A DNA stretch of 44,592 nt, taken from assembly GCA_002715985.1 (NCBI GenBank), contig PBAO01000022.1, forward strand, positions 3,694 to 48,285, written 5' to 3'. Of the stretch, positions 1-7,737 are shown piece by piece (within the stretch, counting starts at the first letter, position 1; every line of letters starts with the position of its first letter). The DNA comes from Lysobacterales bacterium (GTDB lineage Bacteria; Pseudomonadota; Gammaproteobacteria; Nevskiales; Salinisphaeraceae). The notes below the pieces were generated by a model that was not told the origin of the DNA, ran no database searches, and saw only the letters and a list, made by a program, of their open reading frames with translations. Position numbers and translations under genes: made by a program.

Positions 1-1
1 G

Positions 2-190
2 GGGATCGCCCCTGCCGCGGGTCAGACCGGCCCGGGCCGCATGGGCGACGGCGATCTGATGAACGGATCGATGATGCAATGCGGGATGATGGGCGGCCCG
101 ATGATGATCGCCTGGCTATTGTTCGTACTCCTTGTCCTTGTCGTGCTGGTGCTAGCCATCGTGGCGCTGATCAAATACCTGCGTAGTTGA
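2..190 (+). CDS. Met-rich small single-span membrane protein, 5' truncated
   Basis: An open frame enters from the window edge and ends at TGA 188-190, giving the last 62 residues of a protein. The visible part starts with a Gly/Met-rich stretch containing several Met-Met pairs and one Cys, then has one strongly hydrophobic helix of about 22 residues, and ends with a short basic tail (KYLRS). Met-rich clusters beside a membrane helix are common in proteins that handle copper, and the next gene is a multicopper oxidase 75 bp downstream on the same strand. A copper-associated role is therefore inferred from context. No family was recognised, and the true start lies outside the window. Confidence 0.55.
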   Translation, partial: GIAPAAGQTGPGRMGDGDLMNGSMMQCGMMGGPMMIAWLLFVLLVLVVLVLAIVALIKYLRS

Positions 191-265
191 GCAACTCCAG
201 GATCCGATGGGCCCATCATTCCCCTGAATCACTGAAAGCGAGCCCGGCTCAAGAGCGAATCTCCT

Positions 266-1894
266 ATGACGACGATCGACCTGAAACGCCGCATGCTGTT
301 GCGGTCCGTGGGCGGCCTCGCGGGTATCACCGTTTTGGCGCCCACAGCCCTATTGACGGCATATCACGACACAGCAGTCGCAGGTACAAATCGCGATGGC
401 GCGGCTCATTACGGCCTCGAAAACGGCCCGTTCGACGTCGACATCCGGCTGCGTGCGCAGCCGCACACGGCGCCCATTCTCCCCGGGACGCCCAGCGAGG
501 TCTGGCGCTATACGGCCGAGCTGCGCAACGGTCCCGCGGATACCATCACCCCGGTGGGCGGCAGCTACACCGGCCCGTTGATCCGGCTGCGCCGCGGCCA
601 GCGTTTCCACGCCCGGCTGGAGAACGGCCTGCCGGAGGACACCACCGTGCATTGGCACGGCCTGCACGTGCCGTCGGATGTGGATGGCCAGCCGCGGCTG
701 CCGATCAAGCCCGGCGAGGCGATGACTGTCGCCTTCGATGTCGTCGATCGCGCTGGGCTGTATTGGTACCACCCGCATCCACACGGCCCTAATGGTGGCC
801 GAGTCGGCTTTCAATCCTATGCCGGGCTGGCCGGGCCGCTGGTCATCGAGGACGAGGCTGAACGCGCGCTCGGCCTGCCGGCCGGGGAGCGGGAAATGTT
901 CCTGGTCATCCAGGACCGCAGTTTCGCCGGCGACAACGAGTTGACCTATCTCGACAGCGGCATGGGCACCATGATGACCCGCATGCGCGGCTTCCTCGGC
1001 GACCGCATCCTGGTCAACGGACAACCGGATACGGCACGCGAAGTCGCCACCCGACCGTACCGTCTACGCATACTCAACGGCTCCAATTCGCGTATCTACA
1101 AACTGGCGTGGAGCGACGGCCGCCCCATGACCGTGCTCGGTACCGACGGCGGCCTGCTGGGTGCGCCGCGTCAATACCCGTTCGTTACCCTGGCGCCGGC
1201 CCAACGTATCGATCTGTGGGTGGATTTGTCCGCCAACGAGCCCGGCGATGAATTGCACCTGCTCAGCGACAGCTACCAAGCCGGGATGATGGGTGACGGC
1301 ATGGGCGACGGTTGCAAGAGAGGTAGTCGTAGGGGCGGCAGGATGGGAAACATGATGGGTGGCTCGGAACTACCAGCCGGCGCCCGCTTCGACATACTCC
1401 CCCTGCGTGTAACGCGGCGCGAACGCGGCAACGAACGACTGCCCAAACGTCTCGCCGAGGATTTGCAGGCGCCGCCGGTCGAGCGCGACGCCCCGGTACG
1501 CCGGTTCAAACTGAGCATGGTGATGATGCGTGGCTTCGCCATCAACGGCCGCCAATTCGAAGGTGCCACCGTGGCCGACGACGAAATCGTGCGCTTGGGA
1601 AGCACCGAGGTCTGGGAGTTTGTCAACGACTCGATGATGCCCCACCCCATGCACGTGCACGGGTTGCAATTCACGGTCGTGGACCGTCGCCAAGTCGGTA
1701 GCCGCCGCGGTTGGGCCGGCTTGGCCGCCGGCTTGGTGGATGCCGGCCAGCACGACACAGTCCTCGTGCTCCCGGGCGAACGCGTGCGGGTCGCGTTGAC
1801 CTTCACCGATTTCGAGGGGCTCTATTTATATCATTGCCACAACATGGAGCACGAGGACAACGGCATGATGCGTTACTATCGCGTTCGCTCATAA
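266..1894 (+). CDS. Tat-exported multicopper oxidase (CueO/CopA-like)
   Basis: 542 residues. The N-terminus has a twin-arginine signal (KRRMLLRSVGG) followed by a hydrophobic segment, so the protein should be folded in the cytoplasm and exported to the periplasm. All four copper-binding motifs are present: HWH at residues 129-131, HPHPH at 169-173, HPMHVH near 460, and HCHNMEHEDNGMM at 523-535. In the last motif C524, H529 and M534 would be the type 1 copper ligands. A Met/Gly/Arg-rich insertion lies near residues 340-370, resembling the Met-rich segments that bind Cu(I) in CueO-type cuprous oxidases. The likely role is oxidation of Cu(I) and copper tolerance. The small Met-rich membrane protein upstream supports this. 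The exact substrate cannot be read from sequence. Confidence 0.93.
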   Translation: MTTIDLKRRMLLRSVGGLAGITVLAPTALLTAYHDTAVAGTNRDGAAHYGLENGPFDVDIRLRAQPHTAPILPGTPSEVWRYTAELRNGPADTITPVGGSYTGPLIRLRRGQRFHARLENGLPEDTTVHWHGLHVPSDVDGQPRLPIKPGEAMTVAFDVVDRAGLYWYHPHPHGPNGGRVGFQSYAGLAGPLVIEDEAERALGLPAGEREMFLVIQDRSFAGDNELTYLDSGMGTMMTRMRGFLGDRILVNGQPDTAREVATRPYRLRILNGSNSRIYKLAWSDGRPMTVLGTDGGLLGAPRQYPFVTLAPAQRIDLWVDLSANEPGDELHLLSDSYQAGMMGDGMGDGCKRGSRRGGRMGNMMGGSELPAGARFDILPLRVTRRERGNERLPKRLAEDLQAPPVERDAPVRRFKLSMVMMRGFAINGRQFEGATVADDEIVRLGSTEVWEFVNDSMMPHPMHVHGLQFTVVDRRQVGSRRGWAGLAAGLVDAGQHDTVLVLPGERVRVALTFTDFEGLYLYHCHNMEHEDNGMMRYYRVRS

Positions 1895-2557
1895 ACCGAA
1901 CCACCCTCGCGCGCAAGACCCTCGACACCAGTTCCGGCTTCCGTCATATCGACTCTGTGGCGAGAGTGTCGCGAACGCACATGGTGTCGACCTGTCGAGA
2001 ACCCGCCGGTCGCCGAGCGTCCGGGTGTGAATCCGGCAACCGCGGCTTAATGGCGCCGCTGGTCGTCTCGCCCGGCCTCGACGACCTGTTAGATGAAGCG
2101 CGCCCGATCCAGCCTCACCGAATCGGTGGCACTTTCGACCGGCGTATTCTCAACAGGTCTACCGTCGACTGGAGCAGGCCAGTAGAACAAGGCTATCCCT
2201 CTTTACCGTAGGTCATCGGCGTGGCGCAGCCTGATGCGCTGTCTTTGTCGCGTTGCCTCCCCGCTGCAGATCGAATCGGACCCATGTCCTAGCTTTGTGC
2301 CAAGCGTGCGTGTGAAATATTGCAGCACCGCTATTGACAAAGCGCCGCAACTCTGCTTTTTTGGTCGTGAACCCCCTGCCACTTGGGTATATAAGTGGCC
2401 CTTCAAGTCTCGCCGGATCGCGCGACGAGGCGGCTTTCGAGCTTCGATCCTTTCTTCGTAACCCCGCTGCTCTTTACGGCAGCTTATTCCAACCCACTCT
2501 TGGGGAGCATCATCCCCAATGAGGGCGTGGTGTGTCCCCTATTCCAGGAGAAACACC
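1895..2557 (+). other. Gene-free stretch between the oxidase and the ICE genes
   Basis: About 660 bp with no convincing gene. Short frames here have no recognisable family and no clear ribosome site. A TTGACA-like hexamer lies at 2334-2339, but no good -10 follows at the usual spacing. A short inverted repeat (CCACTT/AAGTGG) lies at 2379-2398 around a TATATAA sequence. The last 60 bp form the leader of the next gene. The stretch may be the seam between metal-resistance cargo and ICE backbone; no insertion-sequence ends could be identified. Confidence 0.4.
2499..2557 (+). promoter_or_regulatory. Palindromic 5' leader, copy A
   Basis: The inverted repeat TTGGGGA/TCCCCAA (2500-2506 and 2513-2519) is followed by GGTGTGTCCCC and the ribosome site AGGAG (2546-2550), seven bases before the ATG. 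The 62-base stretch ending at the start codon aligns closely with the stretch upstream of the ardC gene at 3293, including an identical GGAGAAACACCATG end. The two genes probably share post-transcriptional or operator control; the mechanism is unknown. Confidence 0.6.
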
Positions 2558-3178
2558 ATGTCTGAGTACTTCGATCTTCATACGCAAGGCATCGGCTATC
2601 TGAACCGGATCCGCGAGGTTCGTCCCAAAAACGGCTCACCGTTCTGGGCCTGCGACATCGTGGCTTTGCACGGTTCCAAGGATAACGTCAATCACACACG
2701 CTTTGATTGCCGCGTTAGCGGTGCCAAGGCTATCGAGCTCGTCCAGCAGTACCAGGAGGCCGTAGAACAAGACCGCAAGGTCTTGATTGGTTTCCGGTTT
2801 GGCGATCTATACCCAGACACGTTCACCTATACCAAAGGCGAACGTGCCGGCGGGACAGGCGTCAGCCTGAAAGCCCGCCTGCTCTACATCGGCTTTATCA
2901 AGCTCGATGGCGAGACTGTCTACAACGCCGAGACGGAATCCAACAACGGCGAGGGACCGGAATCGCAACATAGCGACGCCGGATCCAGGACCGCACCCGA
3001 ACCGGAAGCGGCCACGCCTGAATCGTCCGAGTCGGATCCTGACAGCATGCCGGCCGAAATCGCACTGTCGAAAGACGACCCTGACTTCCAGGAGCGCAAG
3101 GCTGCGCTCAAGGAAGCAGGCTATCGTTTCGACGGCCAGGACAAGGTCTGGCGTCTGCCAGCTGCTACCGCGGCCTAA
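2558..3178 (+). CDS. DUF3577 / STY4534-family ICE protein
   Basis: 206 residues from the ATG at 2558, chosen because AGGAG lies seven bases upstream and because the family begins at this point. The N-terminal 135 residues match the DUF3577 family (STY4534 family ICE replication protein) as I know it: YFDLHTQGIGYLNRIREV near the start, FDCRVSGAKA in the middle, and DTFTYTKGERAGGTGVSLKA towards the end. A low-complexity Ser/Glu/Pro linker (about residues 135-170) leads to a short C-terminal segment ending VWRLP. Family members lie in SPI-7/PFGI-1-class integrative conjugative elements and are annotated as replication-associated, but their biochemical role is poorly known. A strong terminator follows directly. 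Confidence 0.85.
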   Translation: MSEYFDLHTQGIGYLNRIREVRPKNGSPFWACDIVALHGSKDNVNHTRFDCRVSGAKAIELVQQYQEAVEQDRKVLIGFRFGDLYPDTFTYTKGERAGGTGVSLKARLLYIGFIKLDGETVYNAETESNNGEGPESQHSDAGSRTAPEPEAATPESSESDPDSMPAEIALSKDDPDFQERKAALKEAGYRFDGQDKVWRLPAATAA

Positions 3179-3190
3179 TCGGCCAAACCA

Positions 3191-3217
3191 ATCGGGACAT
3201 TCGCGTCCCGATTTTTT
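3191..3217 (+). terminator. Rho-independent terminator after the DUF3577 gene
   Basis: Perfect 8-bp stem ATCGGGAC/GTCCCGAT (3191-3198 and 3205-3212) with a 6-base loop and a run of six T. It separates the DUF3577 gene from ardC, so each is probably its own transcription unit. Confidence 0.9.
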
Positions 3218-3236
3218 ACTTCGCTTTCAATCCCAT

Positions 3237-3292
3237 CGGGGAACATTGTTCCCCGCGGGATCGGTGTTTCCCCTTTTTTATGGAGAAACACC
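3237..3292 (+). promoter_or_regulatory. Palindromic 5' leader, copy B
   Basis: A 17-base perfect palindrome with one central base (GGGGAACA-T-TGTTCCCC, 3238-3254) is followed by GGTGTTTCCCC, a T-run and GGAG (3282-3285) seven bases before the ardC start. Its spacing to the ATG equals that of the leader at 2499-2557. An RNA hairpin, a protein-binding operator, or both would fit. Confidence 0.6.
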
Positions 3293-4180
3293 ATGGCTAA
3301 AACGAACATTCGGCAACAGATTACCGATCAGTTCATCCAAGCATTGGAACAGGGGACACGGCCCTGGCGCTGCCCCTGGGATCAGACTCAGACATTCAAC
3401 ATCCCGGTCAATCTGTCCACGGGTGATGATTACCACGGCATCAACGTGGCCATCCTGTGGGCGATGCAGCTGGATCAGAAGTTCAGTACCGGCCACTGGC
3501 TCACCTACCGTCAGGCCCAAAAGCTGGGCGGTCAGGTTCGCAAGGATGAGCACAGCACACCGGCTGTTTTCTACAAGGCCATCGAGAAAGAGACGGACGA
3601 AGTCGACGAAGACGGCGAAGCTGTCACAGAGCAGATTCGTATCTTGCGACACTTCAATGTCTTCAATCTCGATCAGATCGACGGCCTCGAAGCCCCGGAT
3701 CCGCGACCGCGGTTCGATTTCGAGCCGATCGAGGCGGTCGAGCGGATCGTTAATGCCACCGGCATTACCGTTCTGCACGGCGGCGCACGGGCTTGCTATC
3801 AACCGAACACGGACATCATTGCGATGCCCGATCGCGATCGGTTCAGTTCGGCGGCGGATTACAGTGTCACCGTTCTTCATGAGCTGGCCCACGCCACCAA
3901 GACGCGGGATCGCTGTAATCGACCGAAGTACCAGACCACTGTTCGCAAAGGCGCTTACGCCTTCGAGGAGCTATGTGCTGAGATAACCGCTACTTACGTT
4001 ATGTCGGCACTTGGCCTTCACGGTCAGATCTTCGAGGACAGCGCGGGCTATATCGATTACTGGCTCAGTATTCTCAAAGAGGACCAGTCAGCGATTTTCC
4101 GGGCGGCGGCTCAAGCCGAGACCGCCTATCAATGGTTGATTGGCCACCTGCAGACACAGGAAACGCCCAGGGCGGCCTGA
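3293..4180 (+). CDS. ardC: ArdC-family antirestriction / ssDNA-binding metallopeptidase
   Basis: 295 residues. The N-terminal half matches the ArdC ssDNA-binding domain (starting IRQQITDQFIQALEQG, with PW-rich and GINV..LW motifs). The C-terminal half is a zincin-like metallopeptidase with HELAH at residues 196-200 and a downstream FEELCAEI segment that can supply the third metal ligand. ArdC-type proteins, including TraC of RP4, coat single-stranded DNA entering a recipient during conjugation and protect it from restriction. The gene lies between an ICE replication-associated gene and the relaxase, which fits that role. It has a clear GGAG ribosome site and a terminator directly after the stop. 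Confidence 0.88.
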   Translation: MAKTNIRQQITDQFIQALEQGTRPWRCPWDQTQTFNIPVNLSTGDDYHGINVAILWAMQLDQKFSTGHWLTYRQAQKLGGQVRKDEHSTPAVFYKAIEKETDEVDEDGEAVTEQIRILRHFNVFNLDQIDGLEAPDPRPRFDFEPIEAVERIVNATGITVLHGGARACYQPNTDIIAMPDRDRFSSAADYSVTVLHELAHATKTRDRCNRPKYQTTVRKGAYAFEELCAEITATYVMSALGLHGQIFEDSAGYIDYWLSILKEDQSAIFRAAAQAETAYQWLIGHLQTQETPRAA

Positions 4181-4189
4181 ACCCACACA

Positions 4190-4214
4190 GCCCCGCACAA
4201 CGCGGGGCTTTTTT
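4190..4214 (+). terminator. Rho-independent terminator after ardC
   Basis: Perfect 7-bp stem GCCCCGC/GCGGGGC (4190-4196 and 4202-4208) with a 5-base loop, followed by six T. It begins nine bases after the ardC stop codon. Confidence 0.92.
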
Positions 4215-4367
4215 CGCGCGGGAACGACGCGCGCAATGCAATCATGCGAGGATAAGTGACAATGGTTTCACCCGTACCGTTGCGGTTATCAACCGGCCCT
4301 TGCTGCTTCGGCAGCAAACTCCGCTCGGATCGTGAGACGGAGTGTCCTTTCGAGGATCCGATCCTGC

Positions 4368-4417
4368 GTTCTCGGTGGGCACAGACGCTCAACCTCAGCC
4401 CACCGACAGCCGAGAAC
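4368..4417. repeat. Inverted repeat / bulged hairpin
   Basis: CGGTGGGC at 4373-4380 pairs with GCCCACCG at 4398-4405. The flanking GTTCT (4368-4372) pairs with AGAAC (4413-4417) across a 7-base one-sided bulge. Alternatively GTTCTCGG pairs with CCGAGAAC directly. No T-run follows, so it is not a standard terminator. Confidence 0.6.
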
Positions 4418-4469
4418 GCTTCACATAGCGCTAGGTGTTGTGTACTGGCGCCCCTTTTTAGCTGATTCA

Positions 4470-4549
4470 GGCGTGGTTGCGCCGTGGCCTTCCCAGGGCC
4501 GGCTCTCGGAGCCGATCACGGGAAGGCCACGGCCTTCCTTGACCACGCC
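4470..4549. repeat. Nested long inverted repeat, candidate oriT or structured RNA
   Basis: Three nested stems are visible. The outer stem is GGCGTGGT (4470-4477) with ACCACGCC (4542-4549). The central 14-bp perfect stem is GCCGTGGCCTTCCC (4481-4494) with its complement at 4520-4533. A small inner stem GGCTC/GAGCC lies at 4501-4505 and 4509-4513. The nearest gene downstream is the relaxase, about 460 bp away. Confidence 0.65.
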
Positions 4550-5006
4550 GGCTGCTCGTCACCGGAAGTCGACGATGCCCCTTTGTGCGGTGAGCCGTGC
4601 CCAGAGCGAATCAGGTTCCGACGCCCCGATACCGAACCCCGCGTGACCGGGCCTTACTGACGGCGAGGCCGATGTCATAGCCTCGGGGCAATCCTCCAAT
4701 CAGGCGATGCGCGCTTTCACACCGCAGCGCGTCGCGAGCACCACGCTCAAACCGGTATTCACCCGGGCCGCGCCAATGCGCGGCCTTTCACATTGCAACA
4801 GCAGTGACGGCGAAAGGCTGAAGGGCTGGCGCAAAGGGCCAATGGAATAGATTTTTGAATGGTAATGGGCTTATCCGATCAAAGGCTCGCATAGAGCCCA
4901 TGAAAGGGCGAAAGGGTCGCGCGAGAGCGCAAGGGTTTAAATCCATTCGGTTCCCGAGTGAATTTATTGCACCCATAACCAGCACCATCCGGCATGATCG
5001 ATCCTC

Positions 5007-6800
5007 ATGATCGTTTCGCATTTCAAGAAATGGCTCCGCCCCAGCGATGACGCTGGAACGGCCGATGGTGCTGAGCGCCATCGCTTCAAAGTTCTACCCT
5101 CATCGGAATTGCTCGCCCCGTTTGAAGGGGAGCTCGCAGCGATCCGTGCCCGCGCCGGTGTCCCAGCCGAACATTGGCGATCGCTGTATCAGACGGTCTT
5201 CGATAATTATGCGGCACTGGTTCAGCGCCTTCCGGCGTCGGAATCGCACCATCACGCGGGGGCTGGTGGCCTGCTACAGCACGGCATTGAAGTCGCGCGC
5301 CATACTCTGGATCTGAAACAGGGCATCATCCTGCCGCGCGGTGAAGCGCCGGAGGTTCAATCTCGAGTGCAGGATCTATGGACGTACGCCTGCGTTACCG
5401 CCGCCCTGCTCCACGATCTCGGCAAGCCGGTCACGGATCAGTGCATCACGCTCTACGACGGGCCACCGGGCCGGCGCAGTGCCTGGTCGCCAGTACACGG
5501 CCCGATGCCGATCGGGGCGACCTACGCTATCGAGTTCAATCCAGCACGTGTCTACCGCCACCACGAGCGCATACCGCCGCTGTTGGCCCACCACCTGATC
5601 CCGCTCGCGGGCTTACAGTGGATCGCCGGCGACCCGAACGTATTGCACAACTGGCTCGCCGCGATCCAAGGCGACTTCGAGGACGCCGACGCGATCGGCG
5701 AAATCGTCGGCAAGGCGGATGGCTTATCGGTCGCCCGTGACCTGAGTGGGAGTACGAAAGTTCGGCTGCCGACCGCCAAGGCCAAGCCGTTAGTGGAACG
5801 CCTGATCACCGGCCTGCGGTACTTGCTGGATCACGATGCCCTGCCCTTTAACCGCCGCGGCGCCGCAGCCTATCTCGACGGCGACACGCTCTGGCTGGTG
5901 TCTAAGACCACGCTCGACAAGCTGCGCCTTCATCTTATCGAAGAAGGTCAGCCGGGGATTCCCACGCGGAATGACCGGCTGATGGATGAACTGCAACAGC
6001 ACGGCTTGTTGGTCGCCAACGACCAGGACCGCGCTGTATGGACGTGTCGGATCACCATCGGCGATTGGCAGAGAAAACTGACATGTCTGCGCATGGAGGC
6101 CAGTCGGATCTGGTCGGCCCCCGATCGACGACCGAATCCCATGGATGGCCACGTCGAACCGGTCGGATCTGAGACAGAAGCCGCCGCGACAGACGAGGAC
6201 GAAACCGGCCAAGTCGCCAATGAAACTGCACAGTCCGCGGAGCCGAACTCAACTGAGGCTAAAGAAGCTCGGGGGGAAGACGACCAACAAGCGGTATCAT
6301 CGATAGATGATCTGCCCTTGCCGTTCGACCTAGCGGCCGACTCAGCGGGCGAAGGTGAGGCTGCAACAGAATCCAAACCGACTGTTCGGGACGAACCCGT
6401 TACCGCCCATAAGGCAGATGGCCAAGTGGCTGGCATGGCGGCCAGCGAAGACGCCGGCAAGCGTTTCGTGGCTTGGCTCAAACATTCCATTGAAAACCAG
6501 ACGGTGCCGATCAACACGGCCCAGGCACGGATCCACGTGCTACCCGAGGGCCTGGCGCTAGTGTCACCCCGGATATTCCGGGACTTCGATTCGGCGAATT
6601 GGAGTCATGCGCAGAAGCGCTTTCAGAAGCTCAAGCTGCATCGGAAAACGCTCCGCGACGAAAACATCTGGACGTGCCAAGCAACAGGCAGCCGAAAACA
6701 ATCTCTGCTGAAGGTGATTCTGATTCCCGATGCTGCTGGGTCGCTGGGCGTGAATCTACCGAAGCCGAACGCAGCGATCACATTGCTGCACACGGAATGA
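5007..6800 (+). CDS. traI: MobH-family conjugative relaxase (TraI_2)
   Basis: 597 residues. The N-terminal TraI_2 domain carries the MobH triple-histidine segment (HHH at 81-83, followed by AGAGGLLQHGIEVA) and an HD motif (LLHDLGK, H136-D137), the metal sites of this relaxase class. An acidic, low-complexity linker covers about residues 380-470. The last 115 residues (KRFVAWLKHSIENQ onwards, with ALVSPRIF) resemble the TraI_2 C-terminal winged-helix domain. The enzyme would nick one strand at oriT and lead it into the recipient. I assign it to the PFGI-1-class ICE relaxases from motif order and neighbours. No integrase follows it, unlike many related elements. The start has no strong ribosome site, so it is slightly uncertain. 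Confidence 0.88.
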   Translation: MIVSHFKKWLRPSDDAGTADGAERHRFKVLPSSELLAPFEGELAAIRARAGVPAEHWRSLYQTVFDNYAALVQRLPASESHHHAGAGGLLQHGIEVARHTLDLKQGIILPRGEAPEVQSRVQDLWTYACVTAALLHDLGKPVTDQCITLYDGPPGRRSAWSPVHGPMPIGATYAIEFNPARVYRHHERIPPLLAHHLIPLAGLQWIAGDPNVLHNWLAAIQGDFEDADAIGEIVGKADGLSVARDLSGSTKVRLPTAKAKPLVERLITGLRYLLDHDALPFNRRGAAAYLDGDTLWLVSKTTLDKLRLHLIEEGQPGIPTRNDRLMDELQQHGLLVANDQDRAVWTCRITIGDWQRKLTCLRMEASRIWSAPDRRPNPMDGHVEPVGSETEAAATDEDETGQVANETAQSAEPNSTEAKEARGEDDQQAVSSIDDLPLPFDLAADSAGEGEAATESKPTVRDEPVTAHKADGQVAGMAASEDAGKRFVAWLKHSIENQTVPINTAQARIHVLPEGLALVSPRIFRDFDSANWSHAQKRFQKLKLHRKTLRDENIWTCQATGSRKQSLLKVILIPDAAGSLGVNLPKPNAAITLLHTE

Positions 6801-7737
6801 ATTGCTTTTTTCGGCTCGACTAGCAAAGTTCCGTTTATCATCGCGGTATCGATGGTCGACAGTCGTAAGCCCCATCAGATGGCAATTCGTTGCACCCATT
6901 TCACTGTCGCGGCAATGGTTGAGTGGGCCAACGAGGCCGTTGGCGTGGCCGAGACTGAGCCCGTCTCTGACAAGTTGCCCGCGTTGCGCGCTTTCGCGAG
7001 ACGTTTGAGAATCCGCTGCAATTGATGCGGCTGTCGTGACAGATAACAAGCTTCAAACAGCGCAGGCCATTATTTACATATCGTGGTCGAAAATAGCCTT
7101 TGGTGGAAGGTAGGCACACGAGTATCATGCCCGCGTGGCCTTCCTGGAATATCTAGTCGCACGACGCTGGGGGTATTTTTGGGGGTACCTTGCGCTTAGT
7201 TCAACTGAAAACATATTGATGAGCAGTGTCTTATCGGATATTTATTGGTGCCGCCCCGGCACCACGCGACATCACGAACAGAGCATTCCCAGCTCTCGTT
7301 ATCGTCAGTGCTTTCGCAGGTTATCGACTGTGGATGGCACTCGCTCGCTCGAGCGCCAATCGTTTTCGCCGGCTATCCGCTGCGGTCTGTCGATGCCTCG
7401 ACCCGTGCAGCGCGTGGGCGCTATACACGGCACGCAACGACGAGTCGAGAGCGGCGATTTGCGGCTTCGGCATACCGAACACCAGATCGAACGCGCCCAT
7501 CCCTGTTCATGCTCGTGACCTGGCCAGGCCAATCCCGGCGACTCGTAGCGTCTTGGCGGCATTGCCGTGCGAGGCCGCGCGGCATACCGTCTGACTGGCC
7601 ATCTGCAAAGCGCTCCGTACGCGCACGGATAGCAATCGGGCACACTCGATCTATCATTTCGCGCCTTCGTTAAGGCAAACGAGACCGGCCGGGTCACGGG
7701 CACCGGCCAATCTATTCAAAAAAACAAGAGTCTTGAT
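6801..7737. other. Long gene-free stretch at the presumed ICE/chromosome border
   Basis: About 940 bp in which no frame has a recognisable family, a clear ribosome site or consistent coding character. It holds the tandem GGGGGTA repeat at 7168-7187 and a T-run just after the relaxase stop. No tRNA-like fold, integrase remnant or insertion-sequence end was recognised. It may be a decayed element end. Confidence 0.4.
7168..7187 (+). repeat. Tandem TGGGGGTA direct repeat, possible element-end sequence
   Basis: Two identical TGGGGGTA octamers (7168-7175 and 7180-7187) are separated by four bases, giving a 12-base period. From memory, similar GGGGGTA pairs occur near the attachment sites of tyrosine-integrase islands. 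No tRNA or integrase is adjacent here, so the reading is tentative. Confidence 0.3.

Larger units (their letters stand above)
4215..5006. other. Structured noncoding stretch before the relaxase, candidate oriT region
   Basis: About 790 bp without a believable gene, bounded by the ardC terminator and the MobH relaxase start. It holds a bulged hairpin (4368-4417), a nested long inverted repeat (4470-4549), a GC stem-loop GGCCGCGC/GCGCGGCC (4766-4785) followed by TTT, and an ATGGGCT/AGCCCAT inverted repeat (4865-4901). It also holds four degenerate copies of GGCG(C)AAAGGG (4809-4935). Origins of transfer typically lie next to relaxase genes and carry inverted repeats, so this is the best place in the window for one. 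The nick site cannot be assigned by eye. Confidence 0.45.
2499..6800. mobile_element. Segment of a PFGI-1-class integrative conjugative element
   Basis: The DUF3577/STY4534 gene, ardC and the MobH relaxase gene together form a recognisable ICE backbone module. The copper genes at 2-1894 may be cargo of the same element, which would then extend beyond the window on the left. Ordinary core genes begin by about 8500. No integrase, tRNA or paired attachment repeats were seen, so the outer limits are not defined and the listed coordinates only enclose the diagnostic genes. Confidence 0.6.

Noticed and set aside
2334-2394. Possible promoter (TTGACA and TATATAA)
   Set aside because: The two boxes are about 48 bases apart and neither has a good partner at 16-18 bases, so a promoter cannot be called.
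4332-4646. 104-residue frame in the ardC-relaxase gap
   Set aside because: It runs through both strong inverted repeats, has no family match and no ribosome site; the noncoding explanation is better.
7135-7703. Several overlapping frames of 70-140 residues between the relaxase and the membrane protein gene
   Set aside because: They occur in competing frames on both strands, have Arg/Ser/Pro-rich composition without domains, and no start signal favours one of them.
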